The notes beneath the pieces were generated by a model. It did not search any database. It saw only the letters and a program-made list of their open reading frames with translations, and was not told the DNA's origin. Below, in pieces: positions 1-5,530 of a DNA stretch of 20,569 bases. A program made the position numbers and the translations under genes. The stretch is from an uncultured Actinotalea sp. (GTDB taxonomy: Bacteria > Actinomycetota > Actinomycetes > Actinomycetales > Cellulomonadaceae), in NCBI RefSeq assembly GCF_946885855.1, contig NZ_CAMPHH010000019.1:1-20569 (forward strand), read 5' to 3'. Within the stretch, counting starts at the first letter, position 1. Each line of letters starts with the position of its first letter.

Positions 1-49
1 GCTCCGCCCCGCCTGGCCCCGCACGCGTGCCGGCCGGACGGGGCGGAGC
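1..49 (-). terminator. strong hairpin 3' of malQ, likely terminator
   Basis: Bases 1-11 (GCTCCGCCCCG) are the exact reverse complement of bases 39-49. Inside are a GGCC/GGCC pair (15-18 with 32-35) and the self-complementary GCACGCGTGC at 21-30, so most of the segment can fold. It begins 8 bases past the malQ stop on the minus strand. Any T-tract would lie beyond the window edge, so its strength as an intrinsic terminator cannot be judged. Confidence 0.6.
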
Positions 50-56
50 GACGGCC

Positions 57-1883
57 TCAGTGCCGCCGGGCGTCCAGGACCTCGGCGACCCGCACGGCGA
101 GCGGCTCGCCGAGGAGGTCCTCCACGGGCTGCGGCAGGCTCAGGCACCAGTTCGGCCACTGCGTCACGGTGCCGGGCATGTTCGGCCGCTCAGCGACGCC
201 GCCGGCGTCGTCGAGCGAGGCGAGGACGACGCGCGCGCGGCACTGCGACAGGCGCGTGTACTGCGCCACGACCGCCTGCTCGATCTCGGGCCGACCGATG
301 GGCCGGTCGAGATCGACGCCGGCCGCGGCGGCGAGCTCGCGACGGACGCCCTCGAGCTGCTCGAAGTTCGCGGACTTGCCGATGCGGCGCAGGTCGTCGT
401 TGTCCGACCCGGTCAGGGTGCCGGCGATCGTCGCCTGGTCGTGCGTGGACGACGCGCCCATGACCGCCTCGGGGAACTGGTCCACGGGCAGACGCAGCGC
501 GGCGCGGTAGCCGAGCATCCCGTACTCGGCCATGGTCTCGCGCACCCCCGCGGCGACGGTGCCCATGTCCTCGCCGACGACCCAGGCGCCCACCCGTCCG
601 GCCTCGAGCCGGAGGATCGCGAGCAGCGCCTCGGTCGGGTAGTGCACGTACACGCCGCCGGCGGGGTGCTCCCCGAGGGGCACCCAGTACAGCCGCCAGA
701 GCTGCATGACGTGGTCGATCCGCAGCGCACGGGCGTGCCGCAGCGCCGACCGCACCATGCCGATGAAGGGGGCGAAGTCGGAGGCGATGAGCGCCGCGGG
801 GTTGATCGACGGCAGCCCCCACTTCTGCCCGTCGAGGTTGTGCCGGTCGGGCGGGCAGCCCACCTCGTAGTCGAAGGAGACGAGGTCCTGGTGCATCCAG
901 GCGTCCGCGGACGAGGAGTCGAACCCGACCGCCACGTCGGCGACGATCGTCGCCCCTGCCTGGCAGGCGGCGGCGAACTGCAGGTCCGCGACCCACTGGG
1001 CCCAGGCGAAGAACGCGACCCGGTCCGCGTTCTCGACGGCGAACGCCTCGGCGCCCTCCGGGGTGCGGTACCGCTCCGGCCAGCCGCGCCAGTGCGCCGT
1101 GCCGAAGCGCTCGGCGAGGACGGACCACAGCGCGAAGCGGCGCAGGTCCTCCCCGCCCTCGCCCACGAACACGTCGTGCTCGACCGGCAGACGGTCCTTC
1201 GTCGCGGCCCAGATGCGCTCCAGCGCGGCGAGCTTGAGCTCCCAGACCGAGTCGCGGTAGATCCGTCGCTCGGCGTTCAGCGCCCTGCCGCGCGCGGCGA
1301 GGTCGGCGAGCTCGACCTCGCTCGCCCCCGGCACGTCGTCGATCGCGATGTGGAGCAGCTGGAGCCACTGCCGCGACGCGGGCGAGTACGGGGATGCCTG
1401 CTGCGCCGGCACCGGCGCGGCCGCGTGCACGGGCGAGATGAGGACCGACCCGGCACCGGCGTGGGCCGCCGAGCGGGCGATCAGCGCGAGGTCGCCGAAG
1501 TCGCCGATGCCCCACGAGTCGCGCGAGCGGGCCGCGTAGAGCTGGACCGCCCAGCCCCAGCCCCGCTCGGGCTGGGCGAAGCGCTCGGGGGCGCTGATGA
1601 CGAGACGGCGCTGCCCGGACGGGTGGACGAGCCGGTAGTACCCGACCTCCGGCCCGACGCCGGCGGCTCCGCCCAGGTGCCGGCCGTCGAGGGTCCAGAG
1701 CTCGCCCTCCAGCTCGTCGGAGGGCCGCCCCGGGGCGCAGACGACCGGCGGCACCGGGTCGCCGTGGTCGGCGATCACCGACATCACGGCGGTCCGCGTG
1801 TGGGGGTCCAGCTCCTGCACGGTCTCGTGGGCGTCGACGTACGACGCGGGGACGATCTCGGGGAGTGTCACGGTGGTGTCCAT
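57..1883 (-). CDS. malQ: 4-alpha-glucanotransferase (amylomaltase, GH77)
   Basis: This is a 608-residue cytoplasmic GH77 enzyme. It transfers alpha-1,4-glucan segments between maltodextrins and releases glucose, as part of maltose, starch and glycogen turnover. The GH77 catalytic triad is visible: the nucleophile Asp390 in LRIDHVMQLWR, the acid/base Glu438 in VVGEDMGTV, and the third carboxylate Asp482 in SSTHDQATI. The family block GQKWGLPSINP lies near residue 353 and SRDSWGIGDFGDL near 120. The first ~110 residues look like the beta-rich N-terminal extension common in actinobacterial MalQ. The protein is somewhat shorter than many actinobacterial homologues (about 700 residues), but no core motif is missing. 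The ATG has only a short AGG four bases upstream. No other maltose gene is in the window, though LacI-type operator-like sites lie upstream. The family call is very secure; substrate preference is not visible. Confidence 0.96.
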   Translation of the reverse strand: MDTTVTLPEIVPASYVDAHETVQELDPHTRTAVMSVIADHGDPVPPVVCAPGRPSDELEGELWTLDGRHLGGAAGVGPEVGYYRLVHPSGQRRLVISAPERFAQPERGWGWAVQLYAARSRDSWGIGDFGDLALIARSAAHAGAGSVLISPVHAAAPVPAQQASPYSPASRQWLQLLHIAIDDVPGASEVELADLAARGRALNAERRIYRDSVWELKLAALERIWAATKDRLPVEHDVFVGEGGEDLRRFALWSVLAERFGTAHWRGWPERYRTPEGAEAFAVENADRVAFFAWAQWVADLQFAAACQAGATIVADVAVGFDSSSADAWMHQDLVSFDYEVGCPPDRHNLDGQKWGLPSINPAALIASDFAPFIGMVRSALRHARALRIDHVMQLWRLYWVPLGEHPAGGVYVHYPTEALLAILRLEAGRVGAWVVGEDMGTVAAGVRETMAEYGMLGYRAALRLPVDQFPEAVMGASSTHDQATIAGTLTGSDNDDLRRIGKSANFEQLEGVRRELAAAAGVDLDRPIGRPEIEQAVVAQYTRLSQCRARVVLASLDDAGGVAERPNMPGTVTQWPNWCLSLPQPVEDLLGEPLAVRVAEVLDARRH

Positions 1884-1922
1884 ACCTGCACTCGTTCGCT
1901 CAGGGCCCGGGGGCCAGTGATC

Positions 1923-1967
1923 GGCACAACGTCGGCGGGACGGGTGGTGTTCCGCCGACGTTGTGCC
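1923..1967. repeat. perfect 16-bp inverted repeat with 13-nt loop
   Basis: GGCACAACGTCGGCGG (1923-1938) is exactly complementary to CCGCCGACGTTGTGCC (1952-1967), with 13 bases between. Pairing stops sharply at both ends. It lies 39 bases upstream of the malQ start, so on the minus strand it would form a very stable hairpin in a malQ leader if transcription begins further out. It could also be the terminator of a lost rightward gene, or one copy of a dispersed palindromic repeat family. The sequence alone does not decide. Confidence 0.85.
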
Positions 1968-2147
1968 CTGCTGCCCCCAGGGCGATCGGGTCGGGCTCGT
2001 GCGCTGGTGCTCGTCGTCGGTGACGGGCGCGCCGTCAAGGTCGTGTCAGCTCTCGTTCGGCTCCTGCTCGGGTGCTGCTCTGTCTCTGCTCGGGTGGTGC
2101 TCGGGTTCTGCTGACGCCGGGTCGGGCGACCGTTCCTCGCTCGCTGT

Positions 2148-2177
2148 GCTCCGGCCTGCGCTGCTCCGGCCTGCGCT
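2148..2177. repeat. 15-bp perfect tandem duplication
   Basis: GCTCCGGCCTGCGCT occurs at 2148-2162 and again directly at 2163-2177, abutting the operator-like palindrome at 2176-2190. This looks like a simple replication-slippage duplication in noncoding DNA. Confidence 0.85.
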
Positions 2178-2190
2178 GCAAACCTTGCAG
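2176..2190. promoter_or_regulatory. LacI-family operator-like palindrome (MalR type?)
   Basis: CTGCAA-ACC-TTGCAG is a perfect 6-bp inverted repeat with a 3-base centre. It is followed by a further TTACTGCC that partly repeats the half-site. TGCAA/TTGCA half-sites are typical of the LacI-family regulators of maltose and starch genes in Streptomyces and relatives. It is 293 bases upstream of the malQ start, which makes direct control plausible but indirect. No regulator gene is in the window. Confidence 0.5.
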
Positions 2191-2344
2191 CAACTTACTG
2201 CCATCGTTCCCTACCACCTAGGCCGCCAGGCCCAGGGACCACCCGGACGGCCCCCTCCGGACACCCGTCACACTGCCAGTCGGCTCCGAGGAGCCCGCGA
2301 TGAGGCGACGCGCCACGCCGGTCGGGAACGCCCGGGTGGACGTA

Positions 2345-2358
2345 TGCAAGCGCTTACA
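2345..2358. promoter_or_regulatory. second LacI-family operator-like palindrome
   Basis: TGCAAGCGCTTACA matches its own reverse complement at 12 of 14 positions, around the AAGCGCTT core with central CpG that is characteristic of LacI/GalR-family operators. It shares the TGCAA half-site with the palindrome at 2176-2190, about 168 bases away. A two-site arrangement allowing DNA looping is possible. Confidence 0.45.
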
Positions 2359-2541
2359 GCGCCACCCGCGCAACCATCCCACGACTGCCGTGGACATCCC
2401 CAGCGGGACGGACGCGGCGGCCACGGCGTCGGACCTCGCCGACGGCGCCGCCCTCGCACCGTGTCCGCCCTGATCAGACGGCATCCCGGCTGCCGTCCAC
2501 CGCGCGCCCACCCCGGCCCGACCGGGTCCGACGGTCGCGAC

Positions 2542-2568
2542 CGGGTCGTCCGGGTCGTCCGGGTCGTG
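2542..2568. repeat. 9-bp tandem repeat, three units
   Basis: CGGGTCGTC occurs at 2542-2550 and 2551-2559, and as CGGGTCGTG at 2560-2568. It is noncoding. Confidence 0.8.
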
Positions 2569-2583
2569 CGGATCCGACGGGAG

Positions 2584-2606
2584 CCGACCGGGTCCGACCC
2601 GGTCGG
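2584..2606. repeat. 23-bp perfect palindrome
   Basis: CCGACCGGGTC (2584-2594) and GACCCGGTCGG (2596-2606) are exact reverse complements around a single central C. The site is about 147 bases upstream of the thioredoxin gene start. A one-base loop is unsuitable for an RNA hairpin, so a protein-binding dyad is at least as likely as a terminator. Confidence 0.6.
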
Positions 2607-2740
2607 AGCTGGGCACTCCCGTCCGAGCTCGACGCTGGCGAACCAGTTCAGGGCGAGGACCGAGGCCGGGGCGAGCGATGGCCCGGACCCCCGCCCGTTC
2701 CGCGGCCCGGACGCCGGGAGTAATCGGCGGTCCTGCACGG

Positions 2741-2746
2741 TTCACT
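2741..2746 (+). promoter_or_regulatory. weak -10-like hexamer for a leaderless thioredoxin mRNA
   Basis: TTCACT ends 6 bases before the GTG at 2753. That is the same gap as the better TAnnnT hexamers of other genes in this window. The match is weak and there is no clear -35 element. Confidence 0.25.
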
Positions 2747-2752
2747 TCCGAC

Positions 2753-3235
2753 GTGACCACCGCCCCGCACCCCGTCCTCGGCTCGGCCGCGACCGACGGC
2801 GCGAACGGCGTCGGGTCGCAGCTGGTGCTCCTGGCCGCGCTCGTCCTCCTCGCCACGCTCGGGGCGCTCCTCCAGCGCCGCCGCGACGGCCGGTTCCGCA
2901 CGGCCGCCGGCGCGGACCGCGTCGGCGCCGAGGACCTCGGCCGACCCCTGACCGCCCGACGGACCTTCCTGCAGGTGTCGGCGGCGACGTGCGCGACGTG
3001 CCCGCAGGTCGCCCGCGTGCTCCGCAGCGTGGCCGAGGACGCGGACGACGTCGAGCACGTGGAGATCCGCGTCGAGGAGCACGACGCCCTCGCCCGCCGG
3101 TTGGGAGTCCTCCGTACGCCCACGGTGCTCCTGCTGGATGACGACGGCACGGTCCTGTCCCGGACCTCCGGACCGCTGCGCCCGGACCAGGCGCGCGCCG
3201 CCCTGGCCGCCGACGACCTCGCCGCGGCCCGCTGA
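2753..3235 (+). CDS. membrane-anchored thioredoxin-fold protein
   Basis: This is a 160-residue predicted thiol-disulfide protein. One transmembrane helix spans about residues 23-41, followed by the basic stretch QRRRDGRFR. A thioredoxin-like domain runs from about 70 to 155 with the redox motif C80-A-T-C83 and the cis-proline loop RTPTVLL (Pro123). By the positive-inside rule the arginines just after the helix put the thioredoxin domain in the cytoplasm. I chose GTG 2753 rather than ATG 2678: the 25 intervening codons have many A/T third bases, while GC3 becomes near complete from the GTG onward. There is no Shine-Dalgarno sequence, consistent with a leaderless mRNA. The DUF4395 gene follows 84 bases downstream on the same strand, probably in the same operon. 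Mycobacterial ThiX-type thioredoxins linked to sulfur-transfer genes are a possible relative. The exact redox partner is unknown. Confidence 0.8.
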   Translation: MTTAPHPVLGSAATDGANGVGSQLVLLAALVLLATLGALLQRRRDGRFRTAAGADRVGAEDLGRPLTARRTFLQVSAATCATCPQVARVLRSVAEDADDVEHVEIRVEEHDALARRLGVLRTPTVLLLDDDGTVLSRTSGPLRPDQARAALAADDLAAAR

Positions 3236-3272
3236 AACGGCCCCGGACGCTCCCCGAGCTCTCGTGACGCCC

Positions 3273-3308
3273 GACCCACCTGACCCACCCGACCCACCTG
3301 ACCCACCG
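3273..3308. repeat. 9-bp tandem repeat, four units, just upstream of the DUF4395 gene
   Basis: GACCCACCT, GACCCACCC, GACCCACCT and GACCCACCG follow one another without gaps. The array ends 11 bases before the DUF4395 start and overlaps the first base of a competing upstream GTG (3308). Copy-number change would alter only the spacer between the two genes. Confidence 0.85.
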
Positions 3309-3319
3309 TGGAGCCACAC

Positions 3320-3781
3320 ATGACGACCGCCGGCGCACCCCGCCCCGCCACGACGGGGATCGACCCGCGCGGGCCGCGCTTCGGGGCCGCCGTGACCACG
3401 GTGCTGCTCGCGGTCACCCTGCTGCTCGCCGGCTCGACAGCGGGCACCGTGCTGCTCGGCGTCGCCGTCGTGCTCTTCGCCGTCGGCGTCGCGCGCGGCG
3501 CGCAGGGAACGCTGCAGGGCGTCGTCTTCCGGCGGCTCGTCCGGCCGCACCTGACGCCGCCCGCGCACCTGGAGGACCCGGCGCCCCCACGCTTCGCGCA
3601 GGCGGTCGGCCTGGCGGTCACGGGCACGGGACTGCTGCTCGCGCTCCTGGGCGTGCCGGGCGCCGTCGTCGTCGCCGCGGCCGTCGCGTTCGTGGCAGCC
3701 TTCCTCAACGCCGCCTTCGGCCTGTGCCTGGGCTGCGAGATGTACGTCGTGCTGCGGCGCCTGCGGCCGGCCGCCGGCTGA
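3320..3781 (+). CDS. DUF4395 integral membrane protein with C-terminal CxxC
   Basis: This is a 153-residue protein with four predicted transmembrane helices (about 23-39, 41-57, 95-111 and 113-134). Basic residues occur in the N-terminus, in the middle loop (RRLVRP) and at the C-terminus (RRLRP), so all of these should face the cytoplasm. The helices end in FGLCLGCEMY with Cys136 and Cys139, the hallmark of the family. ATG 3320 is preferred to GTG 3308 because GGAG sits about 6 bases upstream of the ATG. The preceding gene encodes a membrane-tethered thioredoxin. In other actinobacteria DUF4395 genes are often beside thioredoxin and sulfurtransferase genes (recalled, not checked). I infer that the CxxC is a redox partner of the thioredoxin; the biochemical function of the family is not established. 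Confidence 0.85.
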   Translation: MTTAGAPRPATTGIDPRGPRFGAAVTTVLLAVTLLLAGSTAGTVLLGVAVVLFAVGVARGAQGTLQGVVFRRLVRPHLTPPAHLEDPAPPRFAQAVGLAVTGTGLLLALLGVPGAVVVAAAVAFVAAFLNAAFGLCLGCEMYVVLRRLRPAAG

Positions 3782-3785
3782 AGCA

Positions 3786-3799
3786 GGCGGGGTGCCGCC
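3786..3799. terminator. short hairpin between convergent genes
   Basis: GGCGG (3786-3790), loop GGTG and CCGCC (3795-3799) form a 5-bp GC stem in the 20-base gap between the DUF4395 stop and the sdaA stop. There is no T-tract. It may serve either strand weakly. Confidence 0.3.
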
Positions 3800-3801
3800 G
3801 C

Positions 3802-5232
3802 TCAGCACTCGACGACGTTGACCGCCAGCCCGCCCTCACTGGTCTCCTTGTACTTGCTGGACATGTCCTGGCCGGTCTGACGCATCGTCTCCACGACCGT
3901 GTCGAGGGAGACCAGGTGGGTGCCGTCCCCGTGCAGGGCCAGCAGCGCCGCGCTGACGGCGGTCGACGCGGCGATCGCGTTGCGCTCGATGCACGGGATC
4001 TGCACCAGCCCGCCGACGGGGTCGCAGGTGAGTCCCAGGTGGTGCTCGATGGCGATCTCGGCCGCGTTCTCGACCTGGCTCGGGGTGCCCCCGCGCACCG
4101 CGCACAGCGCTCCGGCGGCCATGGCGCACGCGGAGCCCACCTCCGCCTGGCAGCCGCCCTCGGCGCCGGAGATGGAGGCGTTGCGCTTGATCAGCGAGCC
4201 GAGCGCCGCCGCGGTGAGCAGGAAGCGGTGGACGCCCTCGCGCGAGGCGCCGGGCACGAAGCGCAGGTAGTAGTGCCCCACCGACGGCAGGATCCCGGCC
4301 GCGCCGTTGGTCGGGGCGGTGACGACGCGACCGCCGGACGCGTTCTCCTCGTTGACCGCCAGCGCCCACGCGTGCAGCCACTCCGTCGACGTCCCGCCCT
4401 CGCCGCGCGCCTCGCGCGCCTCCAGGTGCGCGCGCACCGCGGCGGCGCGGCGGGGCACCTGGAGCCCGCCGGGCAGCGTGCCGGAGGCCGCGAGCCCGTT
4501 CGCGACACAGGTCGCCATCCCGTCCCAGACGGCGTCGAGCCGTGCGGCGACGGCCTCCGCACCGTGCAGGGCCTCCTCATTGGCCCGCGCGATCCCGTCG
4601 ATCCCCAGGCCGGTCTCGGCGCAGGTGGCCAGCAGCTCCGCGGCGGTGTCGAACGGGTACGGGACCTCGCGCACGGGCTCCGCGTCCTCGTCCGCACCCT
4701 CGCGGACCACGAACCCCCCACCGACGGAGTACCAGGTCTCCTCGCGCAGCGGCAGCGGCTCGCCGTCGCGCCACGCCAGCAGCGTGAGGGCGTTGGGGTG
4801 GCCCGGCAGCCGGGTCCGGGGGGCGAGTGCCACGGCCTCGCGCGGGAACGGGACGCGGCGCTCCCCCGCGAGCAGCAGGGCGTCGTCGGCGGCCCCGGGC
4901 TCGCCCGTCGCTCCCTCGGTCGGGCGGCGCGACCAGGCGCCGCGCACCGCGTCCGGGTCGCACGTCGCGGGGTCGAGGTCCGCCAGGCCCGCGACGACGG
5001 CGTCCGGGGTCCCGTGCCCGAGCCCGGTCGCCCCGAGCGAGCCGTAGAGCACGCACGTGACGCGGTCGACGGCGCCCAGGAGCCCGTCCGCGCGCAGGCG
5101 CCGGGCGAAGGCGCGAGCCGCGCGCATCGGCCCCACCGTGTGGGAGGAGGACGGCCCCACCCCGACGGAGAACAGGTCGAACAGCGAGACGTAGGCGGTC
5201 GTCGTCCGCCGGGCCTGGTCGGCGCCCCTCAT
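3802..5232 (-). CDS. sdaA: L-serine dehydratase (L-serine ammonia-lyase), single-chain [4Fe-4S] type
   Basis: This is a 476-residue cytoplasmic enzyme that converts L-serine to pyruvate and ammonia with a [4Fe-4S] cluster. The N-terminal beta domain starts with SLFDLFSVGVGPSSSHTVGP. The catalytic alpha domain contains RVVTAPTNGAAGILPSVGHY, GGCQAEVGSACAMAAG, LTCDPVGG and IPCIERN. Cluster cysteines are expected at Cys361, Cys403 and Cys414. The last residue is Cys476 (NVVEC). The spacings (42, 11 and 62 residues) equal those I recall for the Legionella enzyme (Cys343/385/396 and tail Cys458), where the C-terminal Cys caps the cluster as an inhibitory tail. The start at 5232 has AAGGAG seven bases upstream. 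The open frame reaches further upstream only because the repeat array there has no stops. Convergent with the DUF4395 gene and divergent from the iron operon. Confidence 0.96.
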   Translation of the reverse strand: MRGADQARRTTTAYVSLFDLFSVGVGPSSSHTVGPMRAARAFARRLRADGLLGAVDRVTCVLYGSLGATGLGHGTPDAVVAGLADLDPATCDPDAVRGAWSRRPTEGATGEPGAADDALLLAGERRVPFPREAVALAPRTRLPGHPNALTLLAWRDGEPLPLREETWYSVGGGFVVREGADEDAEPVREVPYPFDTAAELLATCAETGLGIDGIARANEEALHGAEAVAARLDAVWDGMATCVANGLAASGTLPGGLQVPRRAAAVRAHLEAREARGEGGTSTEWLHAWALAVNEENASGGRVVTAPTNGAAGILPSVGHYYLRFVPGASREGVHRFLLTAAALGSLIKRNASISGAEGGCQAEVGSACAMAAGALCAVRGGTPSQVENAAEIAIEHHLGLTCDPVGGLVQIPCIERNAIAASTAVSAALLALHGDGTHLVSLDTVVETMRQTGQDMSSKYKETSEGGLAVNVVEC

Positions 5233-5264
5233 CGTGCTCCTTCGCGCGTGGGTGGTGGACTCCC

Positions 5265-5270
5265 ACGCTA
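5265..5270 (-). promoter_or_regulatory. candidate -10 of sdaA
   Basis: On the minus strand TAGCGT (5270 to 5265) matches TAnnnT and would give a leader of about 26 bases containing the AAGGAG ribosome binding site. No good -35 is seen. The position where it should lie abuts the tandem repeat array at 5294-5376. Confidence 0.35.
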
Positions 5271-5293
5271 ACCGCGCGGTGCCCGCCGTGCCC

Positions 5294-5376
5294 GCCGGTG
5301 CGCGCCGGTGCGCGCCGGTGCGTGCCGGTGCTGTGCCGGTGCTGTGCCGGTGCTGTGCCGGTGCGTGCCGGTGCGT
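5294..5376. repeat. eight-unit 10/11-bp tandem array in a divergent promoter region
   Basis: Consecutive units: GCCGGTGCGC twice, GCCGGTGCGT once, GCCGGTGCTGT three times, GCCGGTGCGT twice, then a partial unit. The 11-bp units form a central block flanked by 10-bp units. The array fills the space between the sdaA promoter and the iron box of the ABC operon. It is not CRISPR: units abut directly with no spacers. Confidence 0.9.
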
Positions 5377-5417
5377 GCGGGCAGCCCGAGGTGCGCTGAG
5401 CGCCGACCCACGGCGAT

Positions 5418-5446
5418 TTGTAGGTAAGGCTTGCCTCACCTACGCT
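5418..5446 (+). promoter_or_regulatory. DtxR/IdeR-type iron box overlapping the iron-transporter promoter
   Basis: The 22-bp site at 5421-5442 reads TAGGTAAGGC-TT-GCCTCACCTA and differs from a perfect palindrome only at two symmetric position pairs. It fits the DtxR/IdeR consensus (TWAGGTWAGSCTWACCTWA). A -35/-10 pair, TTGTAG (5418-5423) and TACGCT (5441-5446), is separated by exactly 17 bases and is covered by the site, so Fe-bound repressor would block polymerase. It lies 85-110 bases upstream of the ferric-binding lipoprotein gene. Confidence 0.85.
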
Positions 5447-5530
5447 CGTCCCGGCCGCCCACCGGGCGCCGGCACGACGAGGTGCAGCCCCACCCGTAGA
5501 CCGACCGGTCCTGACCCACCTGGAGCACGC

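Larger units (their letters stand above)
1884..2752. other. 869-base gene-free region between malQ and the thioredoxin gene
   Basis: No frame on either strand gives a protein with normal composition or GC3. The open frames here are Arg/Pro/Ser-rich translations of repeats or antisense of neighbours. The stretch holds a 16-bp inverted repeat, three copies of TGCTCGGGT (2065, 2087, 2098, the last with a final T instead of G in the tenth base), a 15-bp tandem duplication, two LacI-operator-like palindromes, a 9-bp tandem repeat and a 23-bp palindrome; the main ones are listed separately. It is long for an actinobacterial intergenic space, so an eroded gene or an untranslated RNA is possible, but I see no direct evidence of either. 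Confidence 0.7.

Noticed and set aside
27..2114. 695-residue open frame on the plus strand
   Set aside because: It is antisense to malQ; composition is Arg/Gly/Val-rich with no family motif, whereas the minus-strand frame has all GH77 motifs.
2300..2473. 57-codon frame starting ATG with a GAGGAG-like sequence upstream
   Set aside because: It has a rare TTA leucine codon, lower GC3 than real genes here, no recognisable motif, and it overlaps the operator-like palindrome at 2345-2358. Too weak to call.
2678..2752. Upstream ATG extension of the thioredoxin gene (25 codons)
   Set aside because: Third-position GC falls sharply in this stretch, and the extension adds no domain; GTG 2753 fits better.
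2218..3708. 496-residue minus-strand frame
   Set aside because: It is antisense to the thioredoxin and DUF4395 genes and extends through repeats; Ser/Arg/Thr-rich low-complexity translation.
5294..5376. Possible CRISPR array
   Set aside because: Units are 10-11 bp and abut with no unique spacers; there are no cas genes.
5233..5439. N-terminal extension of sdaA
   Set aside because: The extension translates the GCCGGTGC repeat array into His/Arg/Ala repeats, and the ATG at 5232 has an AAGGAG site.
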